Shown: positions 55,812 to 64,000 of the stretch, piece after piece | Layout: every line of letters begins with the position of its first letter | How positions within the stretch are numbered: position 1 is the first letter of the stretch | NCBI RefSeq assembly: GCF_000179775.1 | Contig: NZ_AEEB01000001.1 | Coordinates: 62,001-126,000 of the forward strand | DNA length: 64,000 nt | Direction: 5' to 3' | Source: Ahrensia sp. R2A130 | GTDB taxonomy: Bacteria > Pseudomonadota > Alphaproteobacteria > Rhizobiales > Rhizobiaceae | Made by a program: the position numbers and the translations under genes | Notes under the pieces: model-generated | Database searches by the model: none | What the model saw: the letters and a program-made list of their open reading frames with translations, nothing else | What the model was told of the DNA's origin: nothing

Positions 55812-55922
55812 TATGATTGTATATCTGTATCGGCGCTTCTAACGAAGTGCCGGTTCAGATACGCAAGCGCCGATCCCCTGCTTTCCTCGGGGCTTGTGTT
55901 TGGCCCGCTTATGCGGGTCTTT
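55812..55922 (+). ncRNA. Candidate structured small RNA or 3' UTR RNA
   Basis: Three consecutive hairpins end in an intrinsic terminator. Hairpin 1 (55822-55861) has an outer TATCTG/CAGATA stem, a 3x3 internal loop, and a 9-bp CGGCGCTTC/GAAGTGCCG stem with a TAAC loop. Hairpin 2 (55861-55899) pairs ACGCAAGC with GCTTGTGT around a CCC/GGG inner stem. Hairpin 3 is CCCGC-TTAT-GCGGG followed by TCTTTC (55904-55922). Another pairing, ATCGGCGCTT (55829-55838) with AAGCGCCGAT (55865-55874), would compete with hairpins 1 and 2. It could be an independent sRNA or the processed 3' end of the preceding operon. Confidence 0.45.
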
Positions 55923-55960
55923 CGGAGGCACGGATCAATCCGCCCGGTCCGTGCCTCCGA
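55922..55960. repeat. 13-bp inverted repeat with an alternative pairing
   Basis: TCGGAGGCACGGA (55922-55934) is exactly complementary to TCCGTGCCTCCGA (55948-55960), loop 13 bases. A second pair, GATCAATC (55933-55940) with GATTGATC (55959-55966), would exclude part of the first. There is no T run. It lies upstream of the trp leader, and could be an operator or a switch between two RNA folds. Confidence 0.5.
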
Positions 55961-56045
55961 TTGATCTGTTGTCCCAAGCCGCGAACCCTCTTCCTGCTTC
56001 AGTTGAATCTTTCGCTTGCGGGCTCCGTGGTGCGCGGCTAACGAT

Positions 56046-56111
56046 ATGAACATGAACTGCATCAACACTATCATTTCCATCGCTTCCGCAAATTGGTGGC
56101 ACGCACGTTAA
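56046..56111 (+). CDS. trpL: trp leader peptide
   Basis: A 21-codon ORF ending ASANWWHAR-stop, with two adjacent Trp codons at 56094-56099. It precedes a terminator hairpin and the trpE(G) gene, the defining layout of a tryptophan attenuator. The end WWHAR is close to the WWWAR end of the known Sinorhizobium leader peptide. A second ATG at 56052 is in frame. A promoter-like pair (TTGCGG at 56016, CTAACG at 56038) would start the RNA near the first codons, so translation may be leaderless as in Sinorhizobium, where this RNA (rnTrpL) also acts in trans. Confidence 0.88.
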   Translation: MNMNCINTIISIASANWWHAR

Positions 56112-56148
56112 GGCGGGCGAGGAATTGGTCGCGTCTTGCGGCAACTCG

Positions 56149-56177
56149 AAACCGCCCCGAAACCGGGCGGTTTTTTT
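56149..56177 (+). terminator. trp attenuator terminator
   Basis: AAACCGCCC (56149-56157) pairs with GGGCGGTTT (56165-56173), loop CGAAACC, followed by more T residues to 56177. It lies 38 bases after the leader stop and 39 bases before trpE(G). GGGCG at 56115-56119 can pair with CGCCC at 56153-56157, offering a possible antiterminator. When Trp-tRNA is plentiful, transcription should stop here. Confidence 0.85.
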
Positions 56178-56215
56178 ATGCCCGCAAATATGGGGCAAAC
56201 ACGGATAACGACACC

Positions 56216-58372
56216 ATGAGCGATATTGAACCGTTCGAATTTACCACTGAAGGCGGCGTGCGGATTACCCGTACACGCTTTGATATGGGCTACGAAAACG
56301 CAGTGCAGTCCTATGTTGATTGCCTCGATAGCCGCCGCGGTGCGGTGTTTTCATCCAACTATGAATATCCTGGCCGTTACACCCGCTGGGATACGGCGAT
56401 GATCGATCCGCCGTTGGGGATCATATCGAAGGGCAGGGCGGTAAGGGTCGAGGCCTACAATTCGCGCGGCCGCGTGATGCTGCCCTCATTCGCCAAGGTG
56501 CTTGAAGCGCACGAGCATATCGAAAGCGTAGAGGCTCAAAACGATGTTTTGCTGGTTCAGGTAAGAGAGCCTGACGGTATGGTCAGCGAAGAAATGCGGT
56601 CACGTGCGCCTACGGTTTTCTCAGTTTTACGTGTGGTTCAGGATCTGTTTCGCACTGATGCCGACCCCAATTTCGCGCTTTACGGCGCCTTTGGTTACGA
56701 TCTCTGTTTCCAGTTTGATGCCATCGACCTGAGCCAGAAACGCCCTGACGACCAGCGCGACATGGTGATGTTTTTGCCGGACGAAATTCTGGTCGTGGAC
56801 CATCACGCTGCCGAAGCCTGGCAGGAGCGCTATGAGTTCACCATGCCGGATGGAGCGACCACCGACGGGCTCGAGCGCGGTGGGCAGGTCGCCGAGTTCG
56901 TTCCCGGTGAGATTGACCCCGGGCGCGGTGACCATGAGCCCGGCGAGTATGCGGCGCTGGTTGCCAAAGCGAAAGAGAAATTCATTCGTGGCGATCTGTT
57001 CGAGGTGGTGCCGGGTCAGGTGTTTACCGAACGCTGTGTGAACCCGCCATCTGCCATTTCGCGCAAGCTCAAGCAGATCAATCCATCTCCCTATTCCTTC
57101 TTCATCAACCTGGGCGACAACGAATATCTGGTGGGTGCCAGCCCTGAAATGTTCGTGCGTGTGGAAGGCCGACGGGTGGAAACCTGCCCGATTTCCGGCA
57201 CGATTAAACGCGGTCGCGACCCGATTGAAGACAGCGAACAGATTCTCAAGCTGCTCAATTCGGCGAAAGATGAATCCGAATTGACCATGTGTTCGGACGT
57301 GGATCGCAACGACAAAAGCCGCGTTTGCGAGCCGGGTTCGGTCAAGGTCATCGGGCGGCGTCAGATCGAGATGTATTCCCGCCTCATCCACACTGTGGAT
57401 CATATCGAGGGCCGCCTGAGGTCCGATATGGACGCGTTCGATGCCTTCCTGTCCCACGCATGGGCTGTGACCGTCACCGGCGCGCCCAAGCTGTGGGCGA
57501 TGCGCTTTATCGAAGAACATGAACGCAGCCCGCGCGCTTGGTATGGCGGCGCGGTTGGCATGGTCGGCTTCAACGGAGACATGAACACCGGCCTGACGCT
57601 CCGCACCGTTCGCATCAAGGACGGCATTGCGGAAGTCCGTGCCGGTGCCACGCTGTTGTTCGACAGCAATCCTGATGAGGAAGAAGCGGAGACCGAACTG
57701 AAGGCGTCAGCGATGCTTTCCGCCATTCGTGACACATCGCTGGCCAATGATGCAGCAGCAGTTCGTGCTGGTTCCAAAGTGGGGATTGGTAAGACGATCC
57801 TATTGGTCGACCACGAGGATAGCTTTGTTCACACGCTGGCAAATTATTTTCGCCAGACGGGTGCCGAGGTCACCACCTTGCGGTCACCGATCGCACCGGA
57901 GGCGATGGAGAAGATTAATCCTGATCTCGTGGTGTTGTCGCCCGGGCCCGGCAGACCGGAAGATTTCGATTGCGCCGCGACCATCGCTACAGCGCGGGAA
58001 CAATCGCGGGCACTATTTGGCGTCTGTCTTGGTCAGCAAGCCTTGGCACAAGCCTATGGCGGAGAGTTGTCACAGCTTGCAGTGCCTATGCATGGCAAGC
58101 CATCGCGTATCGAGGTCGAGCAGAACTCGATTGTCTTTTCCGGCTTGGACGGTGAGGTAACCGTTGGGCGCTATCATTCGCTTCACGCCGACCCTGCCTC
58201 TCTACCGTCCGAACTGCGGGTGACGGCGAAGACTTCCGACGGAGTCATAATGGGTATTGAGCATGCGACCGAACCCGTCGCTGCCGTTCAGTTTCACCCT
58301 GAAAGCATAATGAGTTTGGGGCAGGATGCGGGCATGCGGATGATTGAAAATGTCGTTGCTCATCTAAGGTAG
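56216..58372 (+). CDS. trpE(G): Anthranilate synthase, fused TrpE-TrpG
   Basis: Makes anthranilate from chorismate and glutamine, the first step of tryptophan synthesis. The 718-residue chain fuses the chorismate-binding component ([71 protein letters not shown]) to a C-terminal glutamine amidotransferase. The catalytic Cys604 is in GVCLGQQ, with His694 and Glu696 in FHPES. The fusion is typical of rhizobia, Brucella and relatives. The N-terminal [11 protein letters not shown] is placed like the Trp feedback site. Upstream regulation is by the leader and attenuator. The other trp genes are not in the window. Confidence 0.96.
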   Translation: MSDIEPFEFTTEGGVRITRTRFDMGYENAVQSYVDCLDSRRGAVFSSNYEYPGRYTRWDTAMIDPPLGIISKGRAVRVEAYNSRGRVMLPSFAKVLEAHEHIESVEAQNDVLLVQVREPDGMVSEEMRSRAPTVFSVLRVVQDLFRTDADPNFALYGAFGYDLCFQFDAIDLSQKRPDDQRDMVMFLPDEILVVDHHAAEAWQERYEFTMPDGATTDGLERGGQVAEFVPGEIDPGRGDHEPGEYAALVAKAKEKFIRGDLFEVVPGQVFTERCVNPPSAISRKLKQINPSPYSFFINLGDNEYLVGASPEMFVRVEGRRVETCPISGTIKRGRDPIEDSEQILKLLNSAKDESELTMCSDVDRNDKSRVCEPGSVKVIGRRQIEMYSRLIHTVDHIEGRLRSDMDAFDAFLSHAWAVTVTGAPKLWAMRFIEEHERSPRAWYGGAVGMVGFNGDMNTGLTLRTVRIKDGIAEVRAGATLLFDSNPDEEEAETELKASAMLSAIRDTSLANDAAAVRAGSKVGIGKTILLVDHEDSFVHTLANYFRQTGAEVTTLRSPIAPEAMEKINPDLVVLSPGPGRPEDFDCAATIATAREQSRALFGVCLGQQALAQAYGGELSQLAVPMHGKPSRIEVEQNSIVFSGLDGEVTVGRYHSLHADPASLPSELRVTAKTSDGVIMGIEHATEPVAAVQFHPESIMSLGQDAGMRMIENVVAHLR

Positions 58373-58735
58373 ATGCCCTGCTATTCCTTCGAATGTGCTC
58401 GTACTGATTTTCGACATGAGGTGATTGTGGAATCAGTGACTGTTTCGCCGGATTTGGGAGAGAAAGCTCCTGCTCTGAATTTCAAGCGGCACAGGCTTCA
58501 GAAACGGCTTCAACAGCGCACAGCTATCGAAAACGCTACGTAAGATCGTGCAATCCATCGAACCGGCAGATTTTCCGCGACCTTTTCGTTGTTCAACCTT
58601 CTGCGAACTGGACAACGGGCCGGTTGAAGGCCAATAAGCCGGTGAGGGCTTGTGCTTGCGCGTCACATTTGTCGCGCGACTTCTGTCCACATATGCCTGC
58701 GGCTCTACCTTCACTAAGATTGGAGGGGCGCAGAC
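58373..58735 (+). other. Intergenic region between trpE(G) and petA
   Basis: About 360 bases without a recognisable gene. I see no terminator with a T run after trpE(G). A 10-bp palindrome GTCGCGCGAC lies near 58671-58680, in the likely promoter region of petABC. An open frame on the minus strand (58433-58714) resembles nothing known. Confidence 0.5.
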
Positions 58736-58789
58736 ATGGATGAAAATGCACGCTGCGAAATTGAAGGCTGGAGAAGGATAGCTCCATGA
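58736..58789 (+). CDS. Short ORF coupled to petA (possible leader peptide)
   Basis: A 17-codon ORF, MDENARCEIEGWRRIAP, starts with ATG at 58736. A near-perfect Shine-Dalgarno sequence GGAGGGG (58722-58728) lies 7 bases upstream. Its stop TGA overlaps the petA start ATG (ATGA at 58786-58789), giving translational coupling. petA also has its own site GGAGAAGG inside this ORF. It may be a regulatory upstream ORF; whether the peptide itself does anything is unknown. Confidence 0.5.
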   Translation: MDENARCEIEGWRRIAP

Positions 58790-59346
58790 GTTCCAACGAA
58801 GAAGGCGCCACGCGCCGCGACTTTTTGTATATCGCTACCGGTGCAGCCGCTGCTGTTGCTGCGGGTGGTGTGGTTTGGCCACTGGTTGCCCAGATGGCAC
58901 CCAATGACCGCGAGAAAGCTGCCGGCGCCCCGCAGGAAATTGACGTTTCCTCTATTGAGCCCGGTATGGTTGTAACCGTTGTTTGGCGCGGCAAGCCATA
59001 CTTCATCCGCCATCTGACGGAAGAGGAAGTTGCTGCTGCAGCAGATGCATCGCAGGATATTTTCCGCGACTTTGAAACCACCGATATTCGTCTCTCCGCC
59101 GCTGGCGAAGGCGATGATACCGGTAAGAGCTGGGCTGTCATGGCAGCCAACTGCACCCATTTGGGGTGTGTGCCTTCCAAAGTGGAGCCTGATGGCGACA
59201 ACTTGCTCGATGGCTGGGTTTGCCCATGCCACGGGTCGAAATTCGATGTCACAGGCCGTGTGACCAAAGGCCCTGCTGCAATTAATCTTCCCTTGCCGCC
59301 ATACCGGTTTGCCAGCGCTGAATCGCTGGTAATCGGCGAAGCGTAG
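58786..59346 (+). CDS. petA: Ubiquinol-cytochrome c reductase, Rieske iron-sulfur subunit
   Basis: The electron-accepting subunit of the bc1 complex, 186 residues. The N-terminus has a Tat signal (TRRDFLYIATGA) whose helix stays as membrane anchor. The cluster-binding motifs are CTHLGC (123-128) and CPCHGS (146-151), with His125 and His149 as ligands and Cys128/Cys148 as the disulfide. It opens the petABC operon, 15 bases before petB. Its start overlaps the short upstream ORF. Confidence 0.96.
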   Translation: MSSNEEGATRRDFLYIATGAAAAVAAGGVVWPLVAQMAPNDREKAAGAPQEIDVSSIEPGMVVTVVWRGKPYFIRHLTEEEVAAAADASQDIFRDFETTDIRLSAAGEGDDTGKSWAVMAANCTHLGCVPSKVEPDGDNLLDGWVCPCHGSKFDVTGRVTKGPAAINLPLPPYRFASAESLVIGEA

Positions 59347-59361
59347 AACGGAGACTCGAAA

Positions 59362-60684
59362 ATGAGTGGACATTCAACATACAAACCGGGACCCGGTATC
59401 GGCAAATGGATGGACGACCGGCTTCCGCTGGCCCGCCTTATGCATGATTCCTTCGTGTCCTATCCCGTGCCCCGCAACCTGAACAATTTTTACACGTTCG
59501 GCGGCATTTTGATGATCATGCTGGTTTCGCAGATCATCACAGGTATCGTAATCGCGATGCATTACGTGCCGGATGCGAACCTTGCCTTTAACTCTGTACA
59601 GGATCTGCGCCGCGACGTTGCTTACGGCAATACACTTCAGAGCTGGCACACAGTTGGCGCGTCGTTTTTCTTCGTTGCTGTCTACATCCATATTTTCCGC
59701 GGCCTCTATTACGGCTCCTACAAAGCGCCACGTGAAGTTTTGTGGATCCTGGGTGTTGTCATCTACCTGCTGATGATGGCGACCGCATTCATGGGTTACG
59801 TGCTTCCATGGGGCCAGATGTCCTACTGGGGTGCGCAGGTCATAACCTCGTTCTTCTCGGCGATACCGCTGGTGGGTGAGACTGTTCGTGAATTCTTGCT
59901 GGGCGGCTACGCTGTTGGTAACGCGACGCTTAACCGCTTCTTCTCGCTGCACTATCTGCTGCCGTTCATGATTGCGGGTATCGTCATTCTTCACGTATGG
60001 ACGCTGCACGTCACAGGCCAGACCAACCCCACCGGTGTGGAAGTTAAGTCAAAGCAGGATGTTATCCCGTTCACGCCATACGCAACCGTGAAGGACGCTC
60101 TGGCTCTGGTCATATTCCTGGCAATCATGAGCTACTTTGTGTTCTTCCTGCCGGATTATCTGGGTCACGCGGACAACTACATTCCAGCCAACCCGTTGGT
60201 GACGCCTGCTCACATCGTTCCTGAGTGGTACTTCCTGCCTTTCTATGCGGTGCTGCGTGCTGTCGATTTCAATATCGGTATCCCGTTTACGGAAATCGTA
60301 TTGATCGACTCCAAGCTTGGCGGCGTGTTGGCGATGTTCGGTGCGATCGCAATCCTTTTCTTCGTGCCTTGGCTCGACACATCGGACGTGCGTTCCACAA
60401 ACTATCGTCCACTTTACAAGATTTTCTTCTGGCTATTTGCGATCAACGCCGTCTTCCTAGGCTACCTCGGTTCGCGACCTGCAGAAGGCATCTGGATCCC
60501 GCTGACGAAGGCTTCGACCTTCTGGTACTTCGCGCATTTCTTAGTTGTGATGCCTGCTCTCGGCCTGTTCGAGAAACCGCTGCCGCGTCCTGCATCTATC
60601 ATGGATGCGGTAATGGCGAAGGCGGATGGTGCAGGTGCTTCTGCGCCATCGGCGGCAACCTCGGAACCAAACACAAAGGGCTAG
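59362..60684 (+). CDS. petB: Cytochrome b of the bc1 complex
   Basis: The quinol-oxidising membrane subunit, 440 residues and eight transmembrane helices. Conserved parts include the haem-binding regions ([25 protein letters not shown] and [24 protein letters not shown]) and the Qo-site motif [11 protein letters not shown] short Ala/Ser-rich tail ends the protein. Its stop codon lies inside a perfect 16-bp palindrome (60675-60690). petC follows after 105 bases. Confidence 0.97.
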   Translation: MSGHSTYKPGPGIGKWMDDRLPLARLMHDSFVSYPVPRNLNNFYTFGGILMIMLVSQIITGIVIAMHYVPDANLAFNSVQDLRRDVAYGNTLQSWHTVGASFFFVAVYIHIFRGLYYGSYKAPREVLWILGVVIYLLMMATAFMGYVLPWGQMSYWGAQVITSFFSAIPLVGETVREFLLGGYAVGNATLNRFFSLHYLLPFMIAGIVILHVWTLHVTGQTNPTGVEVKSKQDVIPFTPYATVKDALALVIFLAIMSYFVFFLPDYLGHADNYIPANPLVTPAHIVPEWYFLPFYAVLRAVDFNIGIPFTEIVLIDSKLGGVLAMFGAIAILFFVPWLDTSDVRSTNYRPLYKIFFWLFAINAVFLGYLGSRPAEGIWIPLTKASTFWYFAHFLVVMPALGLFEKPLPRPASIMDAVMAKADGAGASAPSAATSEPNTKG

Positions 60685-60690
60685 CCCTTT
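60675..60690. other. 16-bp palindrome across the petB stop codon
   Basis: AAAGGGCTAGCCCTTT is a perfect palindrome that includes the petB stop codon TAG. In RNA it can fold as a 6-bp stem with a CTAG loop. A second hairpin, GAGGGC/GCCCTC (60700-60726), follows. They may set the ratio of petB to petC expression or protect the message. Confidence 0.5.
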
Positions 60691-60789
60691 ATCAATTGCG
60701 AGGGCTGGGCTTACCGCTCGGCCCTCTACTTTGTCAGACTGGCCGCATGAGTCTCGTATGAGATTGGCCGAAAGCGAAAGTTAAACCGC

Positions 60790-61650
60790 ATGACGACGAT
60801 CACCGCACGAGTTTTAAGCCCTATACGTGTTTTGACGGCAGGCCTTCTCGTGGCGATGGGTGTGTCCCTCGCCACCCCGGCTAACGCTGCCTCAGGCTAT
60901 CCTATCAACAAACCACGTGAGGTCGATTGGTCCTTCAGCGGCCCATTCGGCACTTACGATAAAGCGCAGCTTCAGCGCGGCCTCAAAATATACACCGAGG
61001 TCTGTGCAGCCTGCCATTCCATGAACCTGCTGTTCTACCGCAACCTTGCCGACCTTGGTTACACCGACGAGCAGATCAAGAACTACGCAGCTGAATATGA
61101 AGTGACGGACGGTCCTAACGACGACGGCGAAATGTTCGAGCGTCCAGCACGCGCGACCGACCGTTTCAAAGGGCCGTATTTGAACGTCAAAGAAGCCGCT
61201 TACGCGAACAATGGCGCACTTCCGCCGGACTTCTCGCTGCTCGCAAAAGCACGTGCGCCAGAGCGTGGTTTCCCAACGTTCATCTTCGACATCTTCACGA
61301 TGTACGCCGAAAACGGTGCGGACTATATCTACAGCTTGCTGGTTGGTTATCAGGAGCCGCCGGAGGGCGTCGAGGTATCCGAGGGGCTTCACTACAATCC
61401 TTACTTCGTAGCAGGTAGCGCGTTGGCTATGGCGCAGCCACTGTATGAAGAGAGCGTCGAATATGACGACGGCACCGTCGCTTCGCTGGACCAGCAGGCC
61501 AAAGACATCTCCGCGTTCATGATGTGGGCAGCAGACCCCAATCTTCCACAGCGCAAGCAGCGCGGCTTCATTGTCGTCCTGTTTCTGCTGGGTTTTGCGG
61601 GCTTGCTCTACGCAACCAAGAAAAAAGTCTGGGCAAACGTCCCACACTGA
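60790..61650 (+). CDS. petC: Cytochrome c1 of the bc1 complex
   Basis: The c-type haem subunit, 286 residues. A signal peptide (VLTAGLLVAMGVSLATPANA) leads to the haem motif Cys72-Ala-Ala-Cys75-His76 (EVCAACHSMNL). The axial Met is probably in GSALAMAQPL, and a C-terminal anchor helix follows (GFIVVLFLLGFAGLLYAT). In Bradyrhizobium cytochromes b and c1 are made as one precursor; here they are separate genes. It is the last gene of the operon and is followed by a strong terminator. Confidence 0.96.
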   Translation: MTTITARVLSPIRVLTAGLLVAMGVSLATPANAASGYPINKPREVDWSFSGPFGTYDKAQLQRGLKIYTEVCAACHSMNLLFYRNLADLGYTDEQIKNYAAEYEVTDGPNDDGEMFERPARATDRFKGPYLNVKEAAYANNGALPPDFSLLAKARAPERGFPTFIFDIFTMYAENGADYIYSLLVGYQEPPEGVEVSEGLHYNPYFVAGSALAMAQPLYEESVEYDDGTVASLDQQAKDISAFMMWAADPNLPQRKQRGFIVVLFLLGFAGLLYATKKKVWANVPH

Positions 61651-61675
61651 GTTTCTTGAACCGACTATTTCGATC

Positions 61676-61706
61676 AAGGCCGCCGACTTGTGTCGGTGGC
61701 CTTTTT
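61676..61706 (+). terminator. Terminator of the petABC operon
   Basis: AAGGCCGCCGAC (61676-61687) pairs with GTCGGTGGCCTT (61692-61703), twelve pairs with one G-T, loop TTGT, followed by a T run to 61706. A textbook intrinsic terminator between petC and apt. Confidence 0.88.
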
Positions 61707-61748
61707 CTTTGACCAAAAGCAACCGAACCGATGGCGGAGAACTGCGAT

Positions 61749-62294
61749 ATGGAAGAAAATCTGACCCGCGAGTTGGACGCCGCTATCCGCGCAATTCCCG
61801 ACTATCCCAAGCCCGGTATCGTCTTTCGCGACATCACAACACTACTCGGCAATCCGCGTGCCTTTCGTCGTGCCGTGGATGCGCTCGTCCATCCCTATAT
61901 CGGCACCAATCTGGCCCAGATCGCCGGTATCGAAGCTCGTGGCTTCATTCTTGGTGGAGCTATCGCCCATCAGCTCACCGCCGGTTTTGTGCCTATTCGC
62001 AAGAAGGGCAAGCTGCCTGGCAAGAAGGTGAATATCGCCTATAGCTTGGAATACGGTGTCGATGAAATGGAGATGCACTCCGATGCGCTACAGCCGGGGG
62101 ACCGGGTGTTGCTGGTGGACGATCTGATCGCCACGGGTGGCACCGCAGAAGCCGCCGTAAAGCTGTTGCGCGAATTGGGTGCCGAGGTGGTCGCGGCGTG
62201 TTTCGTCATAGACCTGCCAGACCTTGGCGGCCGGGCGAAACTGGAAGCGATGGACGTTCCGGTGAGAACGCTGATCAGCTTCGATGGTGACTGA
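61749..62294 (+). CDS. apt: Adenine phosphoribosyltransferase
   Basis: Salvages adenine to AMP with PRPP. The 181-residue protein has the N-terminal [22 protein letters not shown], the glycine-rich segment [11 protein letters not shown], and the PRPP motif [13 protein letters not shown]. The ATG at 61749 is preferred: GGCGGAGA lies 8 bases upstream and the length fits the family, while the ATG at 61731 has no such site. It abuts the end of the convergent membrane protein gene. Confidence 0.95.
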   Translation: MEENLTRELDAAIRAIPDYPKPGIVFRDITTLLGNPRAFRRAVDALVHPYIGTNLAQIAGIEARGFILGGAIAHQLTAGFVPIRKKGKLPGKKVNIAYSLEYGVDEMEMHSDALQPGDRVLLVDDLIATGGTAEAAVKLLRELGAEVVAACFVIDLPDLGGRAKLEAMDVPVRTLISFDGD

Positions 62295-62903
62295 TCAACT
62301 GCCCAGCGCCAGAAGGAAGTAGGCCGGCACCGCGATATAGACGAGCAACAGCAATGCGAGAATGGCCCGCACCCATAGCGCCTTGAAACGCCGAAACAGC
62401 ACTGCGCATAGAGCCAGGCCAAGGGCTGCTTCCACGAACATGAATTGGCGTCCGTGGTGGTCCGGGTCCCAGTAAGAAATCGGCGAGACGAAGCGGAAGT
62501 CGGACAACGGCCATAAATGCCTGTGGGCATCATCGACGTGAACCGGAAGATCACCTGCGATGTGGATAAGCGCAGCAGCCGCCATGAAGAACAGCAAAAT
62601 GCCGAGCCGGTGCAAGCCGCCCGAGCGAAGTGCCACGACGCCGATAATCAGCATAGCGAGCCAAAGTGGGGCGGAATTTCCGGCGGCCACCCAGTCTTGC
62701 CACATGTCCGAAAAATAGAGTTCGTCCCAGACTATTCGTTCGGGTATGCCCGCCACTTTCGACCATGCGAACAGAAAATATATTGCAGCGTCCGGCAGGA
62801 ATGCACCCAACACGATTGCCGCATTTCGTAGCCGCCCGTTGGCGCTGTCCGCGGGTTTTGCCAACAGCGCTCCTGCCAGCAAAATATGGGTCTGGCTCAT
62901 CAT
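62295..62903 (-). CDS. Membrane-bound YdjM-like putative metal-dependent hydrolase
   Basis: A 202-residue membrane protein with about five hydrophobic segments. It begins MMSQTHILLAGALLAKP and carries scattered conserved His and Asp residues (GAFLPDAAIY, HIAGDLPVHVDDAHRHLWPLSD), the pattern of the DUF457/YdjM family of presumed membrane metal-dependent hydrolases. In some rhizobial genomes such proteins are labelled cobalamin biosynthesis CobQ, which the sequence does not support. It lies downstream of the P450 gene on the same strand. Confidence 0.7.
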   Translation of the reverse strand: MMSQTHILLAGALLAKPADSANGRLRNAAIVLGAFLPDAAIYFLFAWSKVAGIPERIVWDELYFSDMWQDWVAAGNSAPLWLAMLIIGVVALRSGGLHRLGILLFFMAAAALIHIAGDLPVHVDDAHRHLWPLSDFRFVSPISYWDPDHHGRQFMFVEAALGLALCAVLFRRFKALWVRAILALLLLVYIAVPAYFLLALGS

Positions 62904-62962
62904 GTGCGGCGCGCTTTCATGCAACCGTCATAGGCGACAGCGCTAACCGCGCCAAGCGCCTG

Positions 62963-64000
62963 TCAGGTTCTGGCGGTCACTTTCATGGGCATGGCGTTGT
63001 GAGGCTGGATGGTAATTTTCATCACCGGCCATGGCGGTTCTGCGCCTGCATAGTCGAAACGGAAATTGCGGAGCAAAATGGCCAGCGCAATCTGCGCTTC
63101 CTGCATGGCGAACCGCTGCCCGATGCAAACCCGCTGCCCCATGCCGAAAGGCAGGTAAGCGAAGCGGTCGATGGATTTGCGCGCTTCGCCCAGGAAACGT
63201 AGCGGCTTGAAAGCGGCTGGATCGTCCCACAAGGTTTCATGCCGATGCAACGCCCAAGGGCTGACGAGCACCGTCGCGTCTTTGTTTATGACGAGACCGT
63301 TGTGGTCGACATCCTCTACCGCTTGCCGCCCGATCATGGATGCCGGCGGGAAGAGCCGCATGCTTTCTTCGAAGCAGGCTGTGGTGAAGGGCAGATGATC
63401 GCCCCAAAGGTGCGGGTCGAGATCGTCCGTCTTCAACGCGTCGATCTCGGCTTCGCAACGCTGCCGCGCGTCTTCATCATTGGCAAGAAGGTACAGCGTC
63501 CATGCCAGCGCGCGCGCCGTCGTCTCATGGCCTGCGGCGATGAAGGTGATGATGTTGTCCTCGACCTCATCGAGTGAAAGCCCGCGATCATCATCGCCTG
63601 TGGTGTTGAGCAGCAACGTGAGGAAGTCGTCCGGAACCTCCGCGCCTTGGTCGATGCGCTGTTTCCTGTTTTGCGCGGTGCGCCTAACGCCTTGGCGCAA
63701 ACGGCGAAGGGCTTTTTGTCCGCGCAGTTTCGTCAGGCGCGGCCAGCGGTCCGACATGTTGAGAAAATCGAGTGGGTCGGGTTGTGACAGGTGCTTCAGA
63801 AAGAATGCCACATCGGCCAGCACTTGCTCACTCTCGTCATCAAGATCGCCGGTAAACAGGGTCTGCGATAAAACGCTGTAGGCGAGTGCTGCCATCTCAT
63901 CGGCTATGAGAAGGGTGTTATCGGTGCGGTGATGAAGCGTAGCGACGTAGTGTTCGGTGCGCTCCCGCATCGCAATGGCGAAGCTGTCTATGTGGCGCGG
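62963..64000 (-). CDS. Cytochrome P450, 5' end outside the window
   Basis: The C-terminal 345 or so residues of a haem-thiolate monooxygenase; the frame stays open to the window edge, so the N-terminus is missing. Visible motifs are the I-helix AGHETT, the K-helix ExxR in FEESMRLFPP, and the haem loop FGMGQRVCIGQRF with the ligand Cys. The sequence style (PLGRSL-free, RFAMQEAQIALAILL near the end) fits a bacterial self-standing class I or CYP102-like fatty acid P450 subgroup, without a reductase domain at the C-terminus. Substrate unknown. Confidence 0.92.
   Translation of the reverse strand, partial: PRHIDSFAIAMRERTEHYVATLHHRTDNTLLIADEMAALAYSVLSQTLFTGDLDDESEQVLADVAFFLKHLSQPDPLDFLNMSDRWPRLTKLRGQKALRRLRQGVRRTAQNRKQRIDQGAEVPDDFLTLLLNTTGDDDRGLSLDEVEDNIITFIAAGHETTARALAWTLYLLANDEDARQRCEAEIDALKTDDLDPHLWGDHLPFTTACFEESMRLFPPASMIGRQAVEDVDHNGLVINKDATVLVSPWALHRHETLWDDPAAFKPLRFLGEARKSIDRFAYLPFGMGQRVCIGQRFAMQEAQIALAILLRNFRFDYAGAEPPWPVMKITIQPHNAMPMKVTART

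Noticed and set aside
58433-58714. 93-codon minus-strand frame between trpE(G) and petA
   Set aside because: No family resemblance, basic low-information composition, and it overlaps the expected petABC promoter region.

Overview
The window is a densely coded, moderately GC-rich chromosomal segment that most likely comes from an alphaproteobacterium of the Hyphomicrobiales (Rhizobiales) or a close relative. The indicators are an F0 ATP synthase operon (atpI-B-E-b'-b) without the F1 genes, a fused TrpE-TrpG anthranilate synthase behind a Trp-Trp leader peptide, a petABC operon, an NnrU protein, a propionyl-CoA pathway, and paired TTAA half sites resembling CtrA boxes. No tRNA, rRNA, CRISPR array, insertion sequence or phage gene was seen. 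The P450 gene at the right edge is cut by the window.

Layout, left half (1-31217): mainly housekeeping and catabolic genes. guaB is followed by two MAPEG proteins and an RsmB-type rRNA methyltransferase, then tspO, a family 25 glycosyltransferase on the minus strand, guaA, an NnrU protein, a YfgM-like TPR protein, der, a SleB-type cell wall hydrolase and the F0 genes. Next come moaA (minus), a DM13 protein, a diguanylate cyclase, methylmalonyl-CoA mutase (minus), a TolA-like SH3 protein, and propionyl-CoA carboxylase alpha (minus) with a small XRE regulator. A phytanoyl-CoA-type dioxygenase is divergent from glutaryl-CoA dehydrogenase. A small trypsin-like protease, glycerate 2-kinase, a DUF971 protein, thymidine kinase and a Rieske oxygenase with a small partner close this half. 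A gene-free stretch at 20991-21673 carries a 19-bp-arm palindrome of REP type.

Centre (31218-48912): a giant protein of about 3640 residues followed by what looks like its own export machine. The protein has a LEPR-ILL N-terminal motif, a DUF4347 domain, a Calx-beta/nidogen-like region, five near-identical-length (about 241 aa) cadherin-like double modules and three putative Ig modules. Downstream are a TolC-like outer membrane lipoprotein, a periplasmic HlyD-type adaptor, a membrane-anchored adaptor with a cytoplasmic GAF-like domain, and an M50 metalloprotease fused to an HlyD-type adaptor. No ABC transporter and no RTX repeats are present, so this is not a standard type I secretion operon. 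I regard it as the best candidate for an undescribed system.

Immediately downstream (49014-55759) is a second poorly characterised block of five co-directional genes: a coiled-coil protein, an unknown protein, an AAA+ ATPase, a DUF6638-like protein and a DUF2333-like membrane protein. It looks like a membrane-associated ATPase complex. It is followed by a structured stretch that may be a small RNA, then the trp leader peptide, its attenuator and trpE(G). The right end holds petABC, preceded by a 17-codon ORF that overlaps petA, then apt, a membrane YdjM-like protein and a cytochrome P450.
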